Of a stretch of 64,000 nt of DNA, positions 34,321-42,679 are shown piece by piece (position 1 is the stretch's first letter; every line of letters begins with the position of its first letter). Source of the stretch: an uncultured Collinsella sp. (GTDB lineage Bacteria > Actinomycetota > Coriobacteriia > Coriobacteriales > Coriobacteriaceae); the NCBI GenBank assembly GCA_902494625.1, contig CABUUB010000002.1, positions 1 through 64,000 of the forward strand, in the 5' to 3' direction. Under the pieces are notes generated by a model. That model had not been told where the DNA came from and did no database searches. It was given only the letters and a program-made list of their open reading frames with translations. The translations under genes and the position numbers were made by a program.

Positions 34321-34468
34321 TCAACGCTTATGCGGAGTATGCTAGCACGTTCCGCGCCGGCGAAAAACCCTCAACACTGGTTTTATACGTTCGAAATTTC
34401 TCGCGGCTGTGGACCTTCTCTTGGAGCAAAATACCTGAAAGCACTTTATCGAACGAAAGAAGGTTGCT

Positions 34469-35557
34469 ATGCGCACGATTGGAATGAGCGACTACACCGT
34501 TGGCGAGGATTGCTTTGACGAGCTGCCCGGCGCGCTGGCCGAGTACGGCGCGAAGAAGGTCGCGATCATCGGTGGCAAGCGGGCACTGGCCGCAGCACTT
34601 CCCGGTATCGAAGCTGCGCTGGCGGGTACCGACGTCGAAATTCTCGAGACGCGCGTCTACGGCACCAACAGTACGCGTGCCAATATCGCCAAGGTCGTGA
34701 ATTCCCCTGCCTGCCAGGAAGCTGACGTGCTTATCGCATGCGGCGGCGGCAAGGCACTCGACACCGTGAAGACCGCAGCTATCGAGCTCAAGAAGATCGT
34801 CTTTACCGTGCCGACGATCTGCTCCAACTGCTCGGCCGCGACAGCCATTGCCGTTGTCTACAACGACGATGGCTCGCTCGAGGGCTATTCGTACCCCAAC
34901 CGCCCCGCGCACATCTTCATCAATCCCAAGATCATCGCCGAGGCTCCGGCAGAGTACTTCTGGGCCGGCGTGGGTGATGCCCTGTCTAAGCAGCCCGAGG
35001 TCGAGTACGCCACGAGCGCCGGCAACCTGGAGCACACCGCCGGTCTAGGCCTGGCACTCGCCCACACCTGCTCCGAGCCGCTGTTTACCTATGGCGTCCA
35101 GGGGCTTGAGGACGTGCACCAGGACCTGTCGAGCGAAGCCGTCAAGCAGATCGCGCTCGACATCGTGGTCAACACGGGCTACGTCTCCAACCTGACCAAC
35201 CAAAACGATTACTACTACAACTCGAGCGTGGCACATGCGTTCTACAACGCCACGTGCAGCATTCCGCGTGAGGGCACCTACCTGCACGGCGAGGTCGTGA
35301 GTCTGGGCGTGCTCGTGCTGTTTGCCTATACGGGAGACACCGAGAACCTTAAGCGCTACGCCGCCTTTAACAAGCAGATGGGCCTGCCCGTGACGCTTGA
35401 GCAGGTCGGGCTTTCCGAGGCTGATATCCCGGCCCTGTGCGAGTTCGCACACGCCACCAACGAGTGGAAGCAGGGAAACCCCGAGCCCTTCACCGACGAG
35501 AAGTTCGCCGCCGCCATCAAGGCCGCCAACGCCTACGGCCACTCTATCCTGGCCTAA
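34469..35557 (+). CDS. Iron-containing alcohol dehydrogenase, glycerol dehydrogenase-like
   Basis: This 362-residue group III alcohol dehydrogenase has the NAD loop ACGGGKALDTVKT, the VPTICSNCSAAT segment and three metal ligands: Asp in VGDALSKQPE, His in SSVAHAFYN and His in TYLHGEVVSLG. It resembles GldA, which oxidises glycerol to dihydroxyacetone, though related enzymes use other diols or hydroxy acids. The ATG at 34469 follows GAAGG. It is transcribed divergently from the ileS T-box leader, stands alone and ends in a GGGGACAG-loop terminator. No dihydroxyacetone kinase pair is adjacent. Confidence 0.85.
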   Translation: MRTIGMSDYTVGEDCFDELPGALAEYGAKKVAIIGGKRALAAALPGIEAALAGTDVEILETRVYGTNSTRANIAKVVNSPACQEADVLIACGGGKALDTVKTAAIELKKIVFTVPTICSNCSAATAIAVVYNDDGSLEGYSYPNRPAHIFINPKIIAEAPAEYFWAGVGDALSKQPEVEYATSAGNLEHTAGLGLALAHTCSEPLFTYGVQGLEDVHQDLSSEAVKQIALDIVVNTGYVSNLTNQNDYYYNSSVAHAFYNATCSIPREGTYLHGEVVSLGVLVLFAYTGDTENLKRYAAFNKQMGLPVTLEQVGLSEADIPALCEFAHATNEWKQGNPEPFTDEKFAAAIKAANAYGHSILA

Positions 35558-35563
35558 CCGACC

Positions 35564-35606
35564 AAAACCGCCACAAAGGGGACAGTACCTTTGTGGCGGT
35601 TTTTTA
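35564..35606 (+). terminator. Terminator hairpin with GGGGACAG loop, after the dehydrogenase gene
   Basis: AAAACCGCCACAAAGG, the loop segment GGACAGTA and CCTTTGTGGCGGTTTTTT form a strong stem with a T tract, starting 6 bp after the stop. The facing DUF523 gene ends inside the T tract (stop at 35604-35606). It is nearly identical to 27917-27959 on the other strand. Confidence 0.92.
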
Positions 35607-36059
35607 TTGCTGTAACATGCTCGAGTCGAATTCGCTTGCCGGGATCACGCGGTAGCCGTGGCGCAGGAGCAGGTCAACGAAGACACCGTTACCCGTTGTG
35701 AGCGTGCCGCTGAAGGATCCGTCGTAGATATGGCCCACGCCGCACGACGGACTGCGATCCTGCAAAATGCACGCAACAATCTCGGACGGGCCGCCCGCCA
35801 GCTCGCACATATCGAGCGCGCGTTGAGCGCCCAGACGAAACTCGCGATCGACCGACACGCCCTTGCAGGTACGGACCTCGCCGCTCACAATCTCAGACGG
35901 CTTGCGCGGTGTGGGCAGGCCCCCAAAGACCTCAGGGCACACCAAGAGGACCTCAGTCCCTGTACGCTCGCAGGCCTCGACCAACTCGCGATGATAGTTG
36001 TCGAGCCCGTTATACTTGCAGCTCTCGCCCATCAAGCAGGCGCTCACCACGATCTTCAT
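35604..36059 (-). CDS. DUF523 family protein
   Basis: This 151-residue protein is a plain DUF523 member. It begins MKIVVSACLMGESCKYNG and contains CPEVFGGLPTPRKPSEI and DRSPSCGVGHIYDGSFSG, with four conserved Cys that could bind a metal or iron-sulfur cluster. Some DUF523 proteins are linked to thiouracil desulfuration, but the role here is unknown. The ATG at 36059 has a GAGAGGG site; the frame extends upstream through the ftsH terminator without homology. It follows ftsH on the same strand, separated by that terminator. Confidence 0.88.
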   Translation of the reverse strand: MKIVVSACLMGESCKYNGLDNYHRELVEACERTGTEVLLVCPEVFGGLPTPRKPSEIVSGEVRTCKGVSVDREFRLGAQRALDMCELAGGPSEIVACILQDRSPSCGVGHIYDGSFSGTLTTGNGVFVDLLLRHGYRVIPASEFDSSMLQQ

Positions 36060-36074
36060 TCCATCCCTCTCAAG

Positions 36075-36113
36075 CAAAACGCCCCATTTGAGAAAGCTGC
36101 TCAAATGGGGCGT
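36075..36113 (-). terminator. Intrinsic terminator of ftsH
   Basis: On the minus strand a 14-bp perfect stem ACGCCCCATTTGAG/CTCAAATGGGGCGT with a 7-base loop is followed by TTTGCTT. It lies 27 bp after the ftsH stop. Confidence 0.9.
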
Positions 36114-36139
36114 CGGCGTTTACTGGCTCGACCGCGGCG

Positions 36140-38047
36140 TTACTGCTGCTTGGGCATCAGCGGATTCTCGCGCGTGAGGAGGTTCATGAACTCCTCGCCC
36201 GTGATGGTCTCCTTCTTGTACAGATAACGAGCCAGCTCATGGAGCTTGAACTTGTTCTCCTTGAGGATCTGCAGGGCGCGATCGTGCGCGTCCTCGATCA
36301 GTTTAGCGACAATCGCGTCCACACGCTCGGCCGTACCAGGGGCGCAGGTAAGCGACGTGTCCTGATTGAGATACGCGTTCTGCACGGTACCGAGCGCCAT
36401 CATGCCAAACTCATCGGACATGCCAAAGCGCGTCACCATGTTGCGGGCGAGCTTGGTGGCCTGCTCGATATCGTTGGCGGCGCCGGTCGTCATCTCACCA
36501 AAGATGAGCTCCTCGGCCGCACGGCCGCCGCAATAGACAGCGAGCTTGTCCAGGACCTCCTGGCGTGTGGTCAGGAAGCGCTCGTCCTCCTCGACCTGCA
36601 TGGTGTAGCCCAGAGCACCGCTCGTGCGCGGCACGATGGTGATCTTGGTAACCGGCGCGGAACCCTTTTGGCGGGCAGCGACGATGGCATGGCCGATCTC
36701 GTGGTAGGAAACGACCTGCTTCTCGTGGTCGGACAGCACCGTGGACTTACGCTGCTGGCCGGCGATGACGACCTCCACCGACTCCTCAAAATCGTCCTGC
36801 GTGGCGCGTTTGCGACCCTCGCGAACGGCGCGCAGGGCGCCCTCGTTGATGATATTGGCCAGGTCGGCGCCCGAGGCACCGGGCGTGGCGCGGGCAATCG
36901 CGGTCAGATCGATCGGCGGCTCGGTCTTCACACTCTTGGCGTGGAGCTCGAGAATGTTCTTACGGCCGGTCAGATCGGGCAACTCGACGGGGATGCGGCG
37001 GTCAAAACGACCGGGGCGCAGTAGAGCGGGATCGAGACTGTCGGGGCGGTTGGTTGCGGCAAGGACAACGATACCCTTGTGGTTATCGAAGCCATCCATC
37101 TCGGTCAGCAACTGATTGAGCGTCTGCTCGCGCTCGTCGTTGCCGCTAAAGCCGCCGCCATCGCGCTTCTTACCGATGGTATCGATCTCATCGATAAAGA
37201 CGATACACGGGGCCTTTTCCTTAGCCTGCTTAAACAGATCGCGCACCTTGGCGGCGCCGCGGCCGACAAACATCTCAACAAACTCAGAACCCGAAATACT
37301 AAAGAACGGCACGCCCGCCTCGCCGGCAACGGCCTTGGCAAGCAGGGTCTTACCGGTACCCGGAGGGCCGACAAGAAGAGCACCGCGCGGCAGCTTGGCG
37401 CCGATTTCCTCGTAGCGCTGCGGCTTCTCCAGAAAGTCGACGACCTCCTTGAGGGACTCCTTGGCCTCTTCCTGGCCGGCGACATCCTTAAAGGTCACGC
37501 CCACGTCCTTGGAGGCGATCACGCGCGCGCCGGACTTACCCAGTCCGCCGCCGCCAAAACCACCGCCGCCAAAGTTCATCGACGGACCGTCATCGCCCAT
37601 GGCCTTCTTCATGCGGCGGTTGAGCCACCAGCCGATCAGGAAGAAGATGGCTATGGGAAGAATGAGGGTGAGCAAGTAGTAGGTCATCAGGCCCGAGTTC
37701 TTATCGGGAACAACCGACTCAAGCGAGGCGCCAGATTCAAGCACGCGATCGGTAAAGCCCGCGTCATTCGGCACACCGGTCGTCTTGTAGGCGATGTTCT
37801 CGTCCTCGCCCTTCTTGGTGTAATAAATCGTGTAATCGTCCGTGTTGTACTCGACCTTGTCGACACTCTTCTTATCGAGCGCTTTGACAAACGTCGAGTA
37901 ATCGGTCTTCGTAATCTGCTGCGTGTGACCGATGTTGGGGAACAGTACGGTCGAGAGCACGAGGTAGACGACGAAGGCGATGAGCACGTAGAGGATCATA
38001 TTCCGTCTACGTTTGTTGTCATCCATCTCCATCTGCTTGAACTCCAT
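36140..38047 (-). CDS. ftsH: ATP-dependent zinc metalloprotease FtsH
   Basis: This 635-residue membrane-anchored AAA+ protease degrades misfolded and regulatory proteins. It has two membrane segments (about 17-36 and 119-140), Walker [21 protein letters not shown], Walker [13 protein letters not shown], the second region of homology [20 protein letters not shown] and the zinc site HEIGHAIV. The start at 38047 has a weak site; an internal ATG at 38032 ([10 protein letters not shown]), preceded by GGAG, is equally possible. It is divergent from cobO. The hpt/tilS neighbours often seen with ftsH are absent. Confidence 0.96.
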   Translation of the reverse strand: MEFKQMEMDDNKRRRNMILYVLIAFVVYLVLSTVLFPNIGHTQQITKTDYSTFVKALDKKSVDKVEYNTDDYTIYYTKKGEDENIAYKTTGVPNDAGFTDRVLESGASLESVVPDKNSGLMTYYLLTLILPIAIFFLIGWWLNRRMKKAMGDDGPSMNFGGGGFGGGGLGKSGARVIASKDVGVTFKDVAGQEEAKESLKEVVDFLEKPQRYEEIGAKLPRGALLVGPPGTGKTLLAKAVAGEAGVPFFSISGSEFVEMFVGRGAAKVRDLFKQAKEKAPCIVFIDEIDTIGKKRDGGGFSGNDEREQTLNQLLTEMDGFDNHKGIVVLAATNRPDSLDPALLRPGRFDRRIPVELPDLTGRKNILELHAKSVKTEPPIDLTAIARATPGASGADLANIINEGALRAVREGRKRATQDDFEESVEVVIAGQQRKSTVLSDHEKQVVSYHEIGHAIVAARQKGSAPVTKITIVPRTSGALGYTMQVEEDERFLTTRQEVLDKLAVYCGGRAAEELIFGEMTTGAANDIEQATKLARNMVTRFGMSDEFGMMALGTVQNAYLNQDTSLTCAPGTAERVDAIVAKLIEDAHDRALQILKENKFKLHELARYLYKKETITGEEFMNLLTRENPLMPKQQ

Positions 38048-38124
38048 CTACTGGGGTTGATAATGTTTTCTAGAATACCCAACCCGGACGGCGATAAACC
38101 GACGCCGGGCACGAAAGGACAGAG

Positions 38125-38610
38125 ATGGCATCACTGGAAGTCGGCAAGGTTCAAATCTATACGGGCGACGGCAAGGGCAAGACGACGGCTGCGCTGGGCC
38201 TCGCGCTGCGCGCCACGGGCTATGGACTTAACGTGCTCATGCTTCAGTTTGCCAAGAAGCTGCACTGTGCCGAACATGACGCAGCACCTCGATTGGGGCT
38301 ACGCATCGTACAAGCCGACCGCGACACGCCCGAAGCCTGTGCCGCACAGATCATGGAGCTGGCGCGCGAGCAGATTAGCCAGGTCAACGTGCTGATCTTG
38401 GATGAGCTGGGAGAAGCCATGCGACGGGGCTTTGTGACGCGCGAAGATGTCGAAGCGTTGATCGCGATTAAACCAACCACCACGGAGCTCGTGTTCACCG
38501 GCCGTGGCTTGCTGCCCCTCGCCGACCTTGCAGACCTAGTAACCGAAATGCGCCCCGTCAAACACTACTTCGACGAAGGCCTCCTAGCCCGCCAAGGCAT
38601 CGAATACTAG
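38125..38610 (+). CDS. cobO: Cob(I)yrinic acid a,c-diamide adenosyltransferase
   Basis: This 161-residue CobA/CobO/BtuR-type enzyme transfers the adenosyl group of ATP to cobalt in corrinoids. The P-loop YTGDGKGKTTAALGLALRA, LILDELGEAMRRG, VFTGRG and the C-terminal VKHYFDEGLLARQGIEY are all typical, so the protein is complete. The ATG at 38125 follows AAAGGA. No other cobalamin genes are near, so it may serve salvage. Its TAG stop is the first TAG of the CTAG that borders the RAYT element downstream. Confidence 0.92.
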   Translation: MASLEVGKVQIYTGDGKGKTTAALGLALRATGYGLNVLMLQFAKKLHCAEHDAAPRLGLRIVQADRDTPEACAAQIMELAREQISQVNVLILDELGEAMRRGFVTREDVEALIAIKPTTTELVFTGRGLLPLADLADLVTEMRPVKHYFDEGLLARQGIEY

Positions 38611-38667
38611 TCATTGGGGACGTTCTTGAATGTCTAGTCGTTGGGGACACTCTTTCTTGGGAAAGAG
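38607..38667 (+). repeat. Left REP array of the RAYT cassette
   Basis: CTAG occurs at 38607 and again 27 bp later at 38634. Each is followed by TC(A/G)TTGGGGAC. The first unit folds as CTAGTCATT, loop GGGGACGTTCTTG, then AATGTCTAG. The second unit continues as ACTCTTTC and forms a CTCTTTC/GAAAGAG hairpin (38650-38667) that lies just after the transposase stop. Confidence 0.85.
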
Positions 38668-38680
38668 CAAAATCAGGGCC

Positions 38681-39451
38681 CTAAAACTCACGCCAACCCG
38701 ACGTGCCATTCGCAACCGTTGCGCGGCCAAGACCAACCGCCCTTACAATTTGATTAACCGTAAGGCCTGATTTCCGCATTTTACAAAGAATCGGCCTACG
38801 CTCGGCTGGAGTCATCGCCTTAATGTCGGAAAGAGAAACAGGCAAAGCAATCTCCTTCGCGATTTTGAGCACCCCATCGTCGAGAACACGAGGACGGGGC
38901 TCGGCATCATAAGGCGCGCTCTCTAGTCGCTCATCAAGATAATGCCGATATTCGAGCAATCCGCCCACGAGGTCCAGCACAATGCCAGGATCGCAAAACC
39001 CAAACCCATCATAACCATACGCATATGCTCGATAGCTGGACCAGCGATAATTATCGACAGCCGAAACACCCGCCTTAACGGGATTCATATGGATGTAATC
39101 AGCGAGCGCAATTGCCTGGATATCGTTCTCAACTGGAATGTTCTTAAACCGATCCTGAAACAAATGCCCGACACGATCGGTTTTGCGATTGAAATACTTA
39201 GCATACGAGGTAAGGATGCCGCTCATGCAAGATGAGATTCTTCCGTTAGGGTCATCAACCATGAGATGAAAATGGTTTGACATGAGACACCACGCAGTAA
39301 CGCCGATACCATTTCCAACAAGCTTATCCTCGAACAGCGTGAGCATCCGATAGCGATCCTCATCGTCTTCGAAGATGCAGATGCCGCAATTACCACGCGC
39401 GATAATGTGGTTATAGCCTGTTAACGAAACGACTCTACCCGTTCTTGGCAT
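38681..39451 (-). CDS. REP-associated tyrosine transposase (Y1_Tnp / RAYT)
   Basis: This 256-residue HUH/Y1 enzyme relates to IS200/IS605 transposases. The metal-binding HUH is in CLMSNHFHLMVDDP, the catalytic Tyr probably in LTSYAKYFNRKT, and the conserved HLFQDRFKNIPVE and LADYIHMNPVKAG segments follow. About 60 C-terminal residues look like a helix-turn-helix (LPVSLSDIKAMTPAERRPIL, GLTVNQIVRAVGLGRATV), possibly for REP recognition. RAYTs are single-copy, vertically kept genes that move or maintain REP palindromes. The gene has a GGGAGGGCG site and is framed by REP arrays on both sides. Confidence 0.92.
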   Translation of the reverse strand: MPRTGRVVSLTGYNHIIARGNCGICIFEDDEDRYRMLTLFEDKLVGNGIGVTAWCLMSNHFHLMVDDPNGRISSCMSGILTSYAKYFNRKTDRVGHLFQDRFKNIPVENDIQAIALADYIHMNPVKAGVSAVDNYRWSSYRAYAYGYDGFGFCDPGIVLDLVGGLLEYRHYLDERLESAPYDAEPRPRVLDDGVLKIAKEIALPVSLSDIKAMTPAERRPILCKMRKSGLTVNQIVRAVGLGRATVANGTSGWREF

Positions 39452-39574
39452 ATCGCCCTCCCATCACAAACCCACCGGGCAACATCTGAGAGGCGCGGAC
39501 GATCCAATTTGCTAAGCCCGTGCTGACAGTTTACAAGGGCATGCAAGACAACCTGGATGAAAACCAGAAAATCG

Positions 39575-39656
39575 TAGCGCAAAGAGTGTCCCCAACGACT
39601 AATCGTTTAAGAACGTCCCCAACGACTAGTCGTTTAAGAACGTCCCCAATGACTAG
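39575..39656 (-). repeat. Right REP array of the RAYT cassette
   Basis: On the minus strand three 27-bp units are head-to-tail, with boundaries CTAG (39653-39656), CTAG (39626-39629) and TTAG (39599-39602). A complete unit folds as CTAGTCGTT, loop GGGGACGTTCTTA, then AACGACTAG. The innermost unit ends ACTCTTT like its left-end counterpart. The stretch 39452-39574 shows nothing else. Confidence 0.87.
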
Positions 39657-41002
39657 GCGGTGGCGCGGCCTAGCCAGTTGCCACTGTGATGGTAGACGGT
39701 GAACATCGTGGCGGTGATTACCCAGGTTACGGGGTAGACAAGCAGCAGGTGCTCAAGTGACGGATCGAACGGCATAATCGCGAACACCCACGCCACGCGG
39801 AGCACGACCGTGCCGAAGATCGTGAGCAGCATGGGCTGCAAGCTCACGCCGGCGCCGCGAATGGATCCCGACGCGTTCTCGATAATCGAGAAAATCGCAT
39901 AGAACGGCGCAATGAAGTGGAGGATGGTCGTGGTGTACGCCGAAATCGAAGCATCGTCGACAAACAGACGAGACAGCGGACCCGAGAATACCAGCAGCAC
40001 GGCAGACAGGCCACCAATGAGCATAAACGACAGCACGAGCGACGTATGGTAGCCCTTGCGCATGCGCTCGTAGTTGCGCGCGCCAAAGTTCTGTGCCGAG
40101 AACGTGGTGATCGACACGCCAAGCGCCTCGGTAACCATCCAGACAATACCATCCAGGCGGCCCGAAAGACCCCAAGCCGTGGTGACATCGGCACCAAACG
40201 AGTTGACCGACACCTGAATCAAAACGTTGGAAATCGAATACGCAGCAGACTGAAAGCCAAGCGGCAGACCACACGAGATCATGCTCTTACAAATGTCAGG
40301 ATCAATACCGAGCTTGGACAGTGAAAGCCGCCACGCACCCGGTGCGTGCATCATACGAATCACGATCATCGCGGCGTTGGAGCAAATGGTCAGCGCCACC
40401 GCGATGCCGCAGCCCAGAGCCTCCATATGAAGCACGGCAACGAAGATGACATCCAGCACCGCATTAACAAGGCAACCGGAAGCGATGATCACAGCAGGCC
40501 CGCGCGTGTCGCCCACGGCGCGCAGCAATGCCGTTCCCATATTGAGCAGCAGCGCCGCAACCATGGCGGCAAAATAGCAACGGGCATAGGCCACGCCCTC
40601 GGCCAATAATTCATGCGGCGTGTTCATAAGCACCAGCATGGGCTCAACGAACACTATGCCAAGAATCGAGAAAACGATACCGCCCACCAGCGCGAGCGTC
40701 ATGGCCGTATGGACCGATCGGCTCAGGCGCCCGTCATCGTGCTGACCAAAAAACTGGCCCGTAATGACCGCGCAGCCGGCGCCGACGCCAACGCAAAAGC
40801 CAATGCAGAGCTCGGTGAGCACCATTGTGGCCTGGATGCCGCCCAACGCGAGCTTGCCGCCAAACTGACCGACGATATAGGTACCGATAAGCGTGTAGGC
40901 CTGCTGAAAAAACGAACTAAAAAAGATGGGAACGCACAGAGAAAGCAGCTGCTGCCAAATAACACCCTGCGTTACATCGATAGCCGTAGATTTCTTAGCC
41001 AC
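39653..41002 (-). CDS. MATE family multidrug/sodium efflux protein
   Basis: This 449-residue membrane protein has about twelve helices in two homologous halves. It is a typical MATE carrier: IGTYIVGQFGGKLALGGIQA in the first half, GAGCAVITGQFFGQHD and, in the second half, ALGVSITTFSAQNFGARNYERM. MATE proteins expel cationic drugs or metabolites in exchange for H+ or Na+. The GTG at 41002 sits behind GGGGAGGG and is preferred to the longer frame. The stop TAG (39653-39655) lies in the CTAG border of the RAYT cassette. No regulator is adjacent. Confidence 0.9.
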   Translation of the reverse strand: MAKKSTAIDVTQGVIWQQLLSLCVPIFFSSFFQQAYTLIGTYIVGQFGGKLALGGIQATMVLTELCIGFCVGVGAGCAVITGQFFGQHDDGRLSRSVHTAMTLALVGGIVFSILGIVFVEPMLVLMNTPHELLAEGVAYARCYFAAMVAALLLNMGTALLRAVGDTRGPAVIIASGCLVNAVLDVIFVAVLHMEALGCGIAVALTICSNAAMIVIRMMHAPGAWRLSLSKLGIDPDICKSMISCGLPLGFQSAAYSISNVLIQVSVNSFGADVTTAWGLSGRLDGIVWMVTEALGVSITTFSAQNFGARNYERMRKGYHTSLVLSFMLIGGLSAVLLVFSGPLSRLFVDDASISAYTTTILHFIAPFYAIFSIIENASGSIRGAGVSLQPMLLTIFGTVVLRVAWVFAIMPFDPSLEHLLLVYPVTWVITATMFTVYHHSGNWLGRATA

Positions 41003-41127
41003 ACGCCCTCCCCACCAGCGTACGTCATACAACAAAACGGCAATTTAAGACCAAAGCCAATACCAGCTTAGCACCGACCGATATCGGCCGAAACGCCCCA
41101 AACCAGAGCCCGATGCGAAATATCTGC

Positions 41128-42042
41128 CTAGTGATACAGCCCCGGCTGGTAGTGATACTCGTTGCTCACGTGCGGGCACAGCTGCCAAAAGGCGACGGCA
41201 CTCGCCGCGGCCACGTTGAGCGAATCGACCCCGTGCGCCATCGGAATGCGCACGGCTCGGTCGCAGCCAGCAATGGTCTTGGCGCCTAAGCCAGCACCCT
41301 CGGTGCCCATAAAGATTGCCAGGCGGTCAATCTCCTGCAGCGCGGGATCGTCCAGCGACACCGAATCATCCGTCAACGCCATGGCGGCACACGAAAACCC
41401 GGCATCGTGCAGCGCCGCCAGCCCATCATGCGGCCATACGCGCGCCTCGCTGCCAATGCGCGTCCAGGGCACCTGGAACACCGTACCCATGCTCACGCGG
41501 GCCGAGCGACGATACAGCGGGTCACAGCACGTAGGACTCACCAAAATGCCATCGACGTTCAGCGCAGCCGCCGAGCGGAAAATCGCGCCGACGTTGGTGT
41601 GGTCGACAATGCCCTCGAGCACACACACGCGCACCGGGCGCTCCCCCGCCGCCTCGACGACGCCGCCCAAGAACTCGGCTACCGGAATCTGACGCGGGCG
41701 ACGGAACGCCGCGAGCGCACCGCGCGTCACGTTAAAGCCCGTCAGCTGCTCCATAAGCTCCATCGAGGCCACGAACACGGGAACCGGGCCCGCACCTTCG
41801 CGTACCGCCAGGCGCTCAAACAGCGGCATCATCTGGTCGAGCCAGCGTTCGCCCAAAAGAAAGCTCACCGGCTCGTATCCGGCGCGCACCGCGCGCTCGA
41901 TAACCTTGGCACTCTCGGCGATAAAGATGCCCTTTTGCGGCTCCAGCACGCAGCGCAGCTCGCGCTCGGTCAGTCGCACGTAGGCATCGAGCCGCTCGTC
42001 CACGAGCGAATCGATTCGCAGCACCTCAACGGCATCAGTCAT
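41128..42042 (-). CDS. TrmH/SpoU-family RNA 2'-O-methyltransferase
   Basis: This roughly 304-residue SPOUT methyltransferase has the three family motifs: DHTNVGAIFRSAAALNVDG, IFMGTEGAGL and RIPMAHGVDSLNVAAASAVA. The N-terminal third is a substrate-binding domain (GIFIAESAKVIERAV). It would methylate a ribose in rRNA or tRNA using a knotted SAM site; the target is unknown. I chose the ATG at 42042 (MTDAVEVLRID) because homology starts there, although its ribosome site is poor; an upstream ATG at 42075 would add eleven Cys-rich residues. Confidence 0.9.
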   Translation of the reverse strand: MTDAVEVLRIDSLVDERLDAYVRLTERELRCVLEPQKGIFIAESAKVIERAVRAGYEPVSFLLGERWLDQMMPLFERLAVREGAGPVPVFVASMELMEQLTGFNVTRGALAAFRRPRQIPVAEFLGGVVEAAGERPVRVCVLEGIVDHTNVGAIFRSAAALNVDGILVSPTCCDPLYRRSARVSMGTVFQVPWTRIGSEARVWPHDGLAALHDAGFSCAAMALTDDSVSLDDPALQEIDRLAIFMGTEGAGLGAKTIAGCDRAVRIPMAHGVDSLNVAAASAVAFWQLCPHVSNEYHYQPGLYH

Positions 42043-42151
42043 AGCAGCCAGCCCGCACCCTTCTTTACAGCACATCTATACCAAACGAGGCGACGCCAGG
42101 CGCCGCCCCATGCATTCAAATAATCCGATGATACCGTTCTCGCCAGACGAT

Positions 42152-42670
42152 TTACGCATCAACGCGACGATACGTCACGAACTCATAATCGACACCCTCG
42201 TCACCCTCGCCGGCGGCAATCGTCGCGATCCCGCTACGCTGCGCAGTCTCCCACGCGGGATCGGCATCCAGATCGGGAAAATACGTATCCACGTCATGCA
42301 CGCAATGGTTATGCGTAACCTCGGCCTCCACGCAATACGGCAAAAACTGTCGATATACCTCGCCGCCGCCAATCACCCGCGCAACGGATTCATCGGCTAC
42401 CGCGGCGAGCGCTTCGTCAATGCTATGCACCACGTCAACGCCCTCGGGTGCAAACCCCTCGTCGCGCGTGAGCACGATATTACGGCGGTTCTTGAGCGGT
42501 CGCCCGCCGGGAAAACTCAGCAGCGTCTTGCGTCCCATAATGACCGGGCAATCTTTGGTGCACGCCACAAAATGACGCATGTCGGCACGGTTGGACACCA
42601 CCATGTCGCCCTCGCACCCAATACCCCAGTCATCGCACACGGCGACAATAGCAGAAAGCTTACACGTCAT
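42152..42670 (-). CDS. folA: Dihydrofolate reductase
   Basis: This 172-residue enzyme reduces dihydrofolate to tetrahydrofolate with NADPH. It begins CKLSAIVAVCDDWGIGCEGD, has PVIMGRKTLLSFPGGRPLKN (NADPH loop) and VIGGGEVYRQFLPYC. The usual Met-Trp of the active-site loop is altered, but the acidic residue expected near position 28 is present (RADMRHF). The ATG at 42670 (MTCKLS) lies behind AGGTG in the thyA stop region; a GTG at 42679 is possible. Pairing with thyA, which regenerates dihydrofolate, is standard. Confidence 0.93.
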   Translation of the reverse strand: MTCKLSAIVAVCDDWGIGCEGDMVVSNRADMRHFVACTKDCPVIMGRKTLLSFPGGRPLKNRRNIVLTRDEGFAPEGVDVVHSIDEALAAVADESVARVIGGGEVYRQFLPYCVEAEVTHNHCVHDVDTYFPDLDADPAWETAQRSGIATIAAGEGDEGVDYEFVTYRRVDA

Positions 42671-42679
42671 ACGCGTCAC

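Larger units (their letters stand above)
38607..39656 (-). mobile_element. RAYT/REP cassette (REPtron-like) inserted at a CTAG
   Basis: The cassette is bounded on both sides by CTAG followed, reading inward, by TCATTGGGGACGTTCTT. Inside lie 27-bp REP hairpins (two units at the left end, three at the right end in inverted orientation) and one Y1 transposase gene. Removing it and one CTAG leaves GAATACTAGGCGGTGGC, in which the TAG stops of cobO and the convergent MATE gene overlap on one CTAG. This suggests a precise insertion into a tetranucleotide target that preserved both stop codons. Confidence 0.82.

Noticed and set aside
39575..39656. Regular 27-bp direct repeats considered as a small CRISPR array.
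   Set aside because: The repeats are contiguous with no unique spacers, share their CTAG boundaries and occur as hairpins beside a RAYT; no cas genes are present.
38607..39656. Duplicated CTAG considered the target-site duplication of a DDE insertion sequence.
   Set aside because: The only transposase is an HUH/Y1 enzyme, which does not make staggered-cut duplications; CTAG is also the internal REP boundary.
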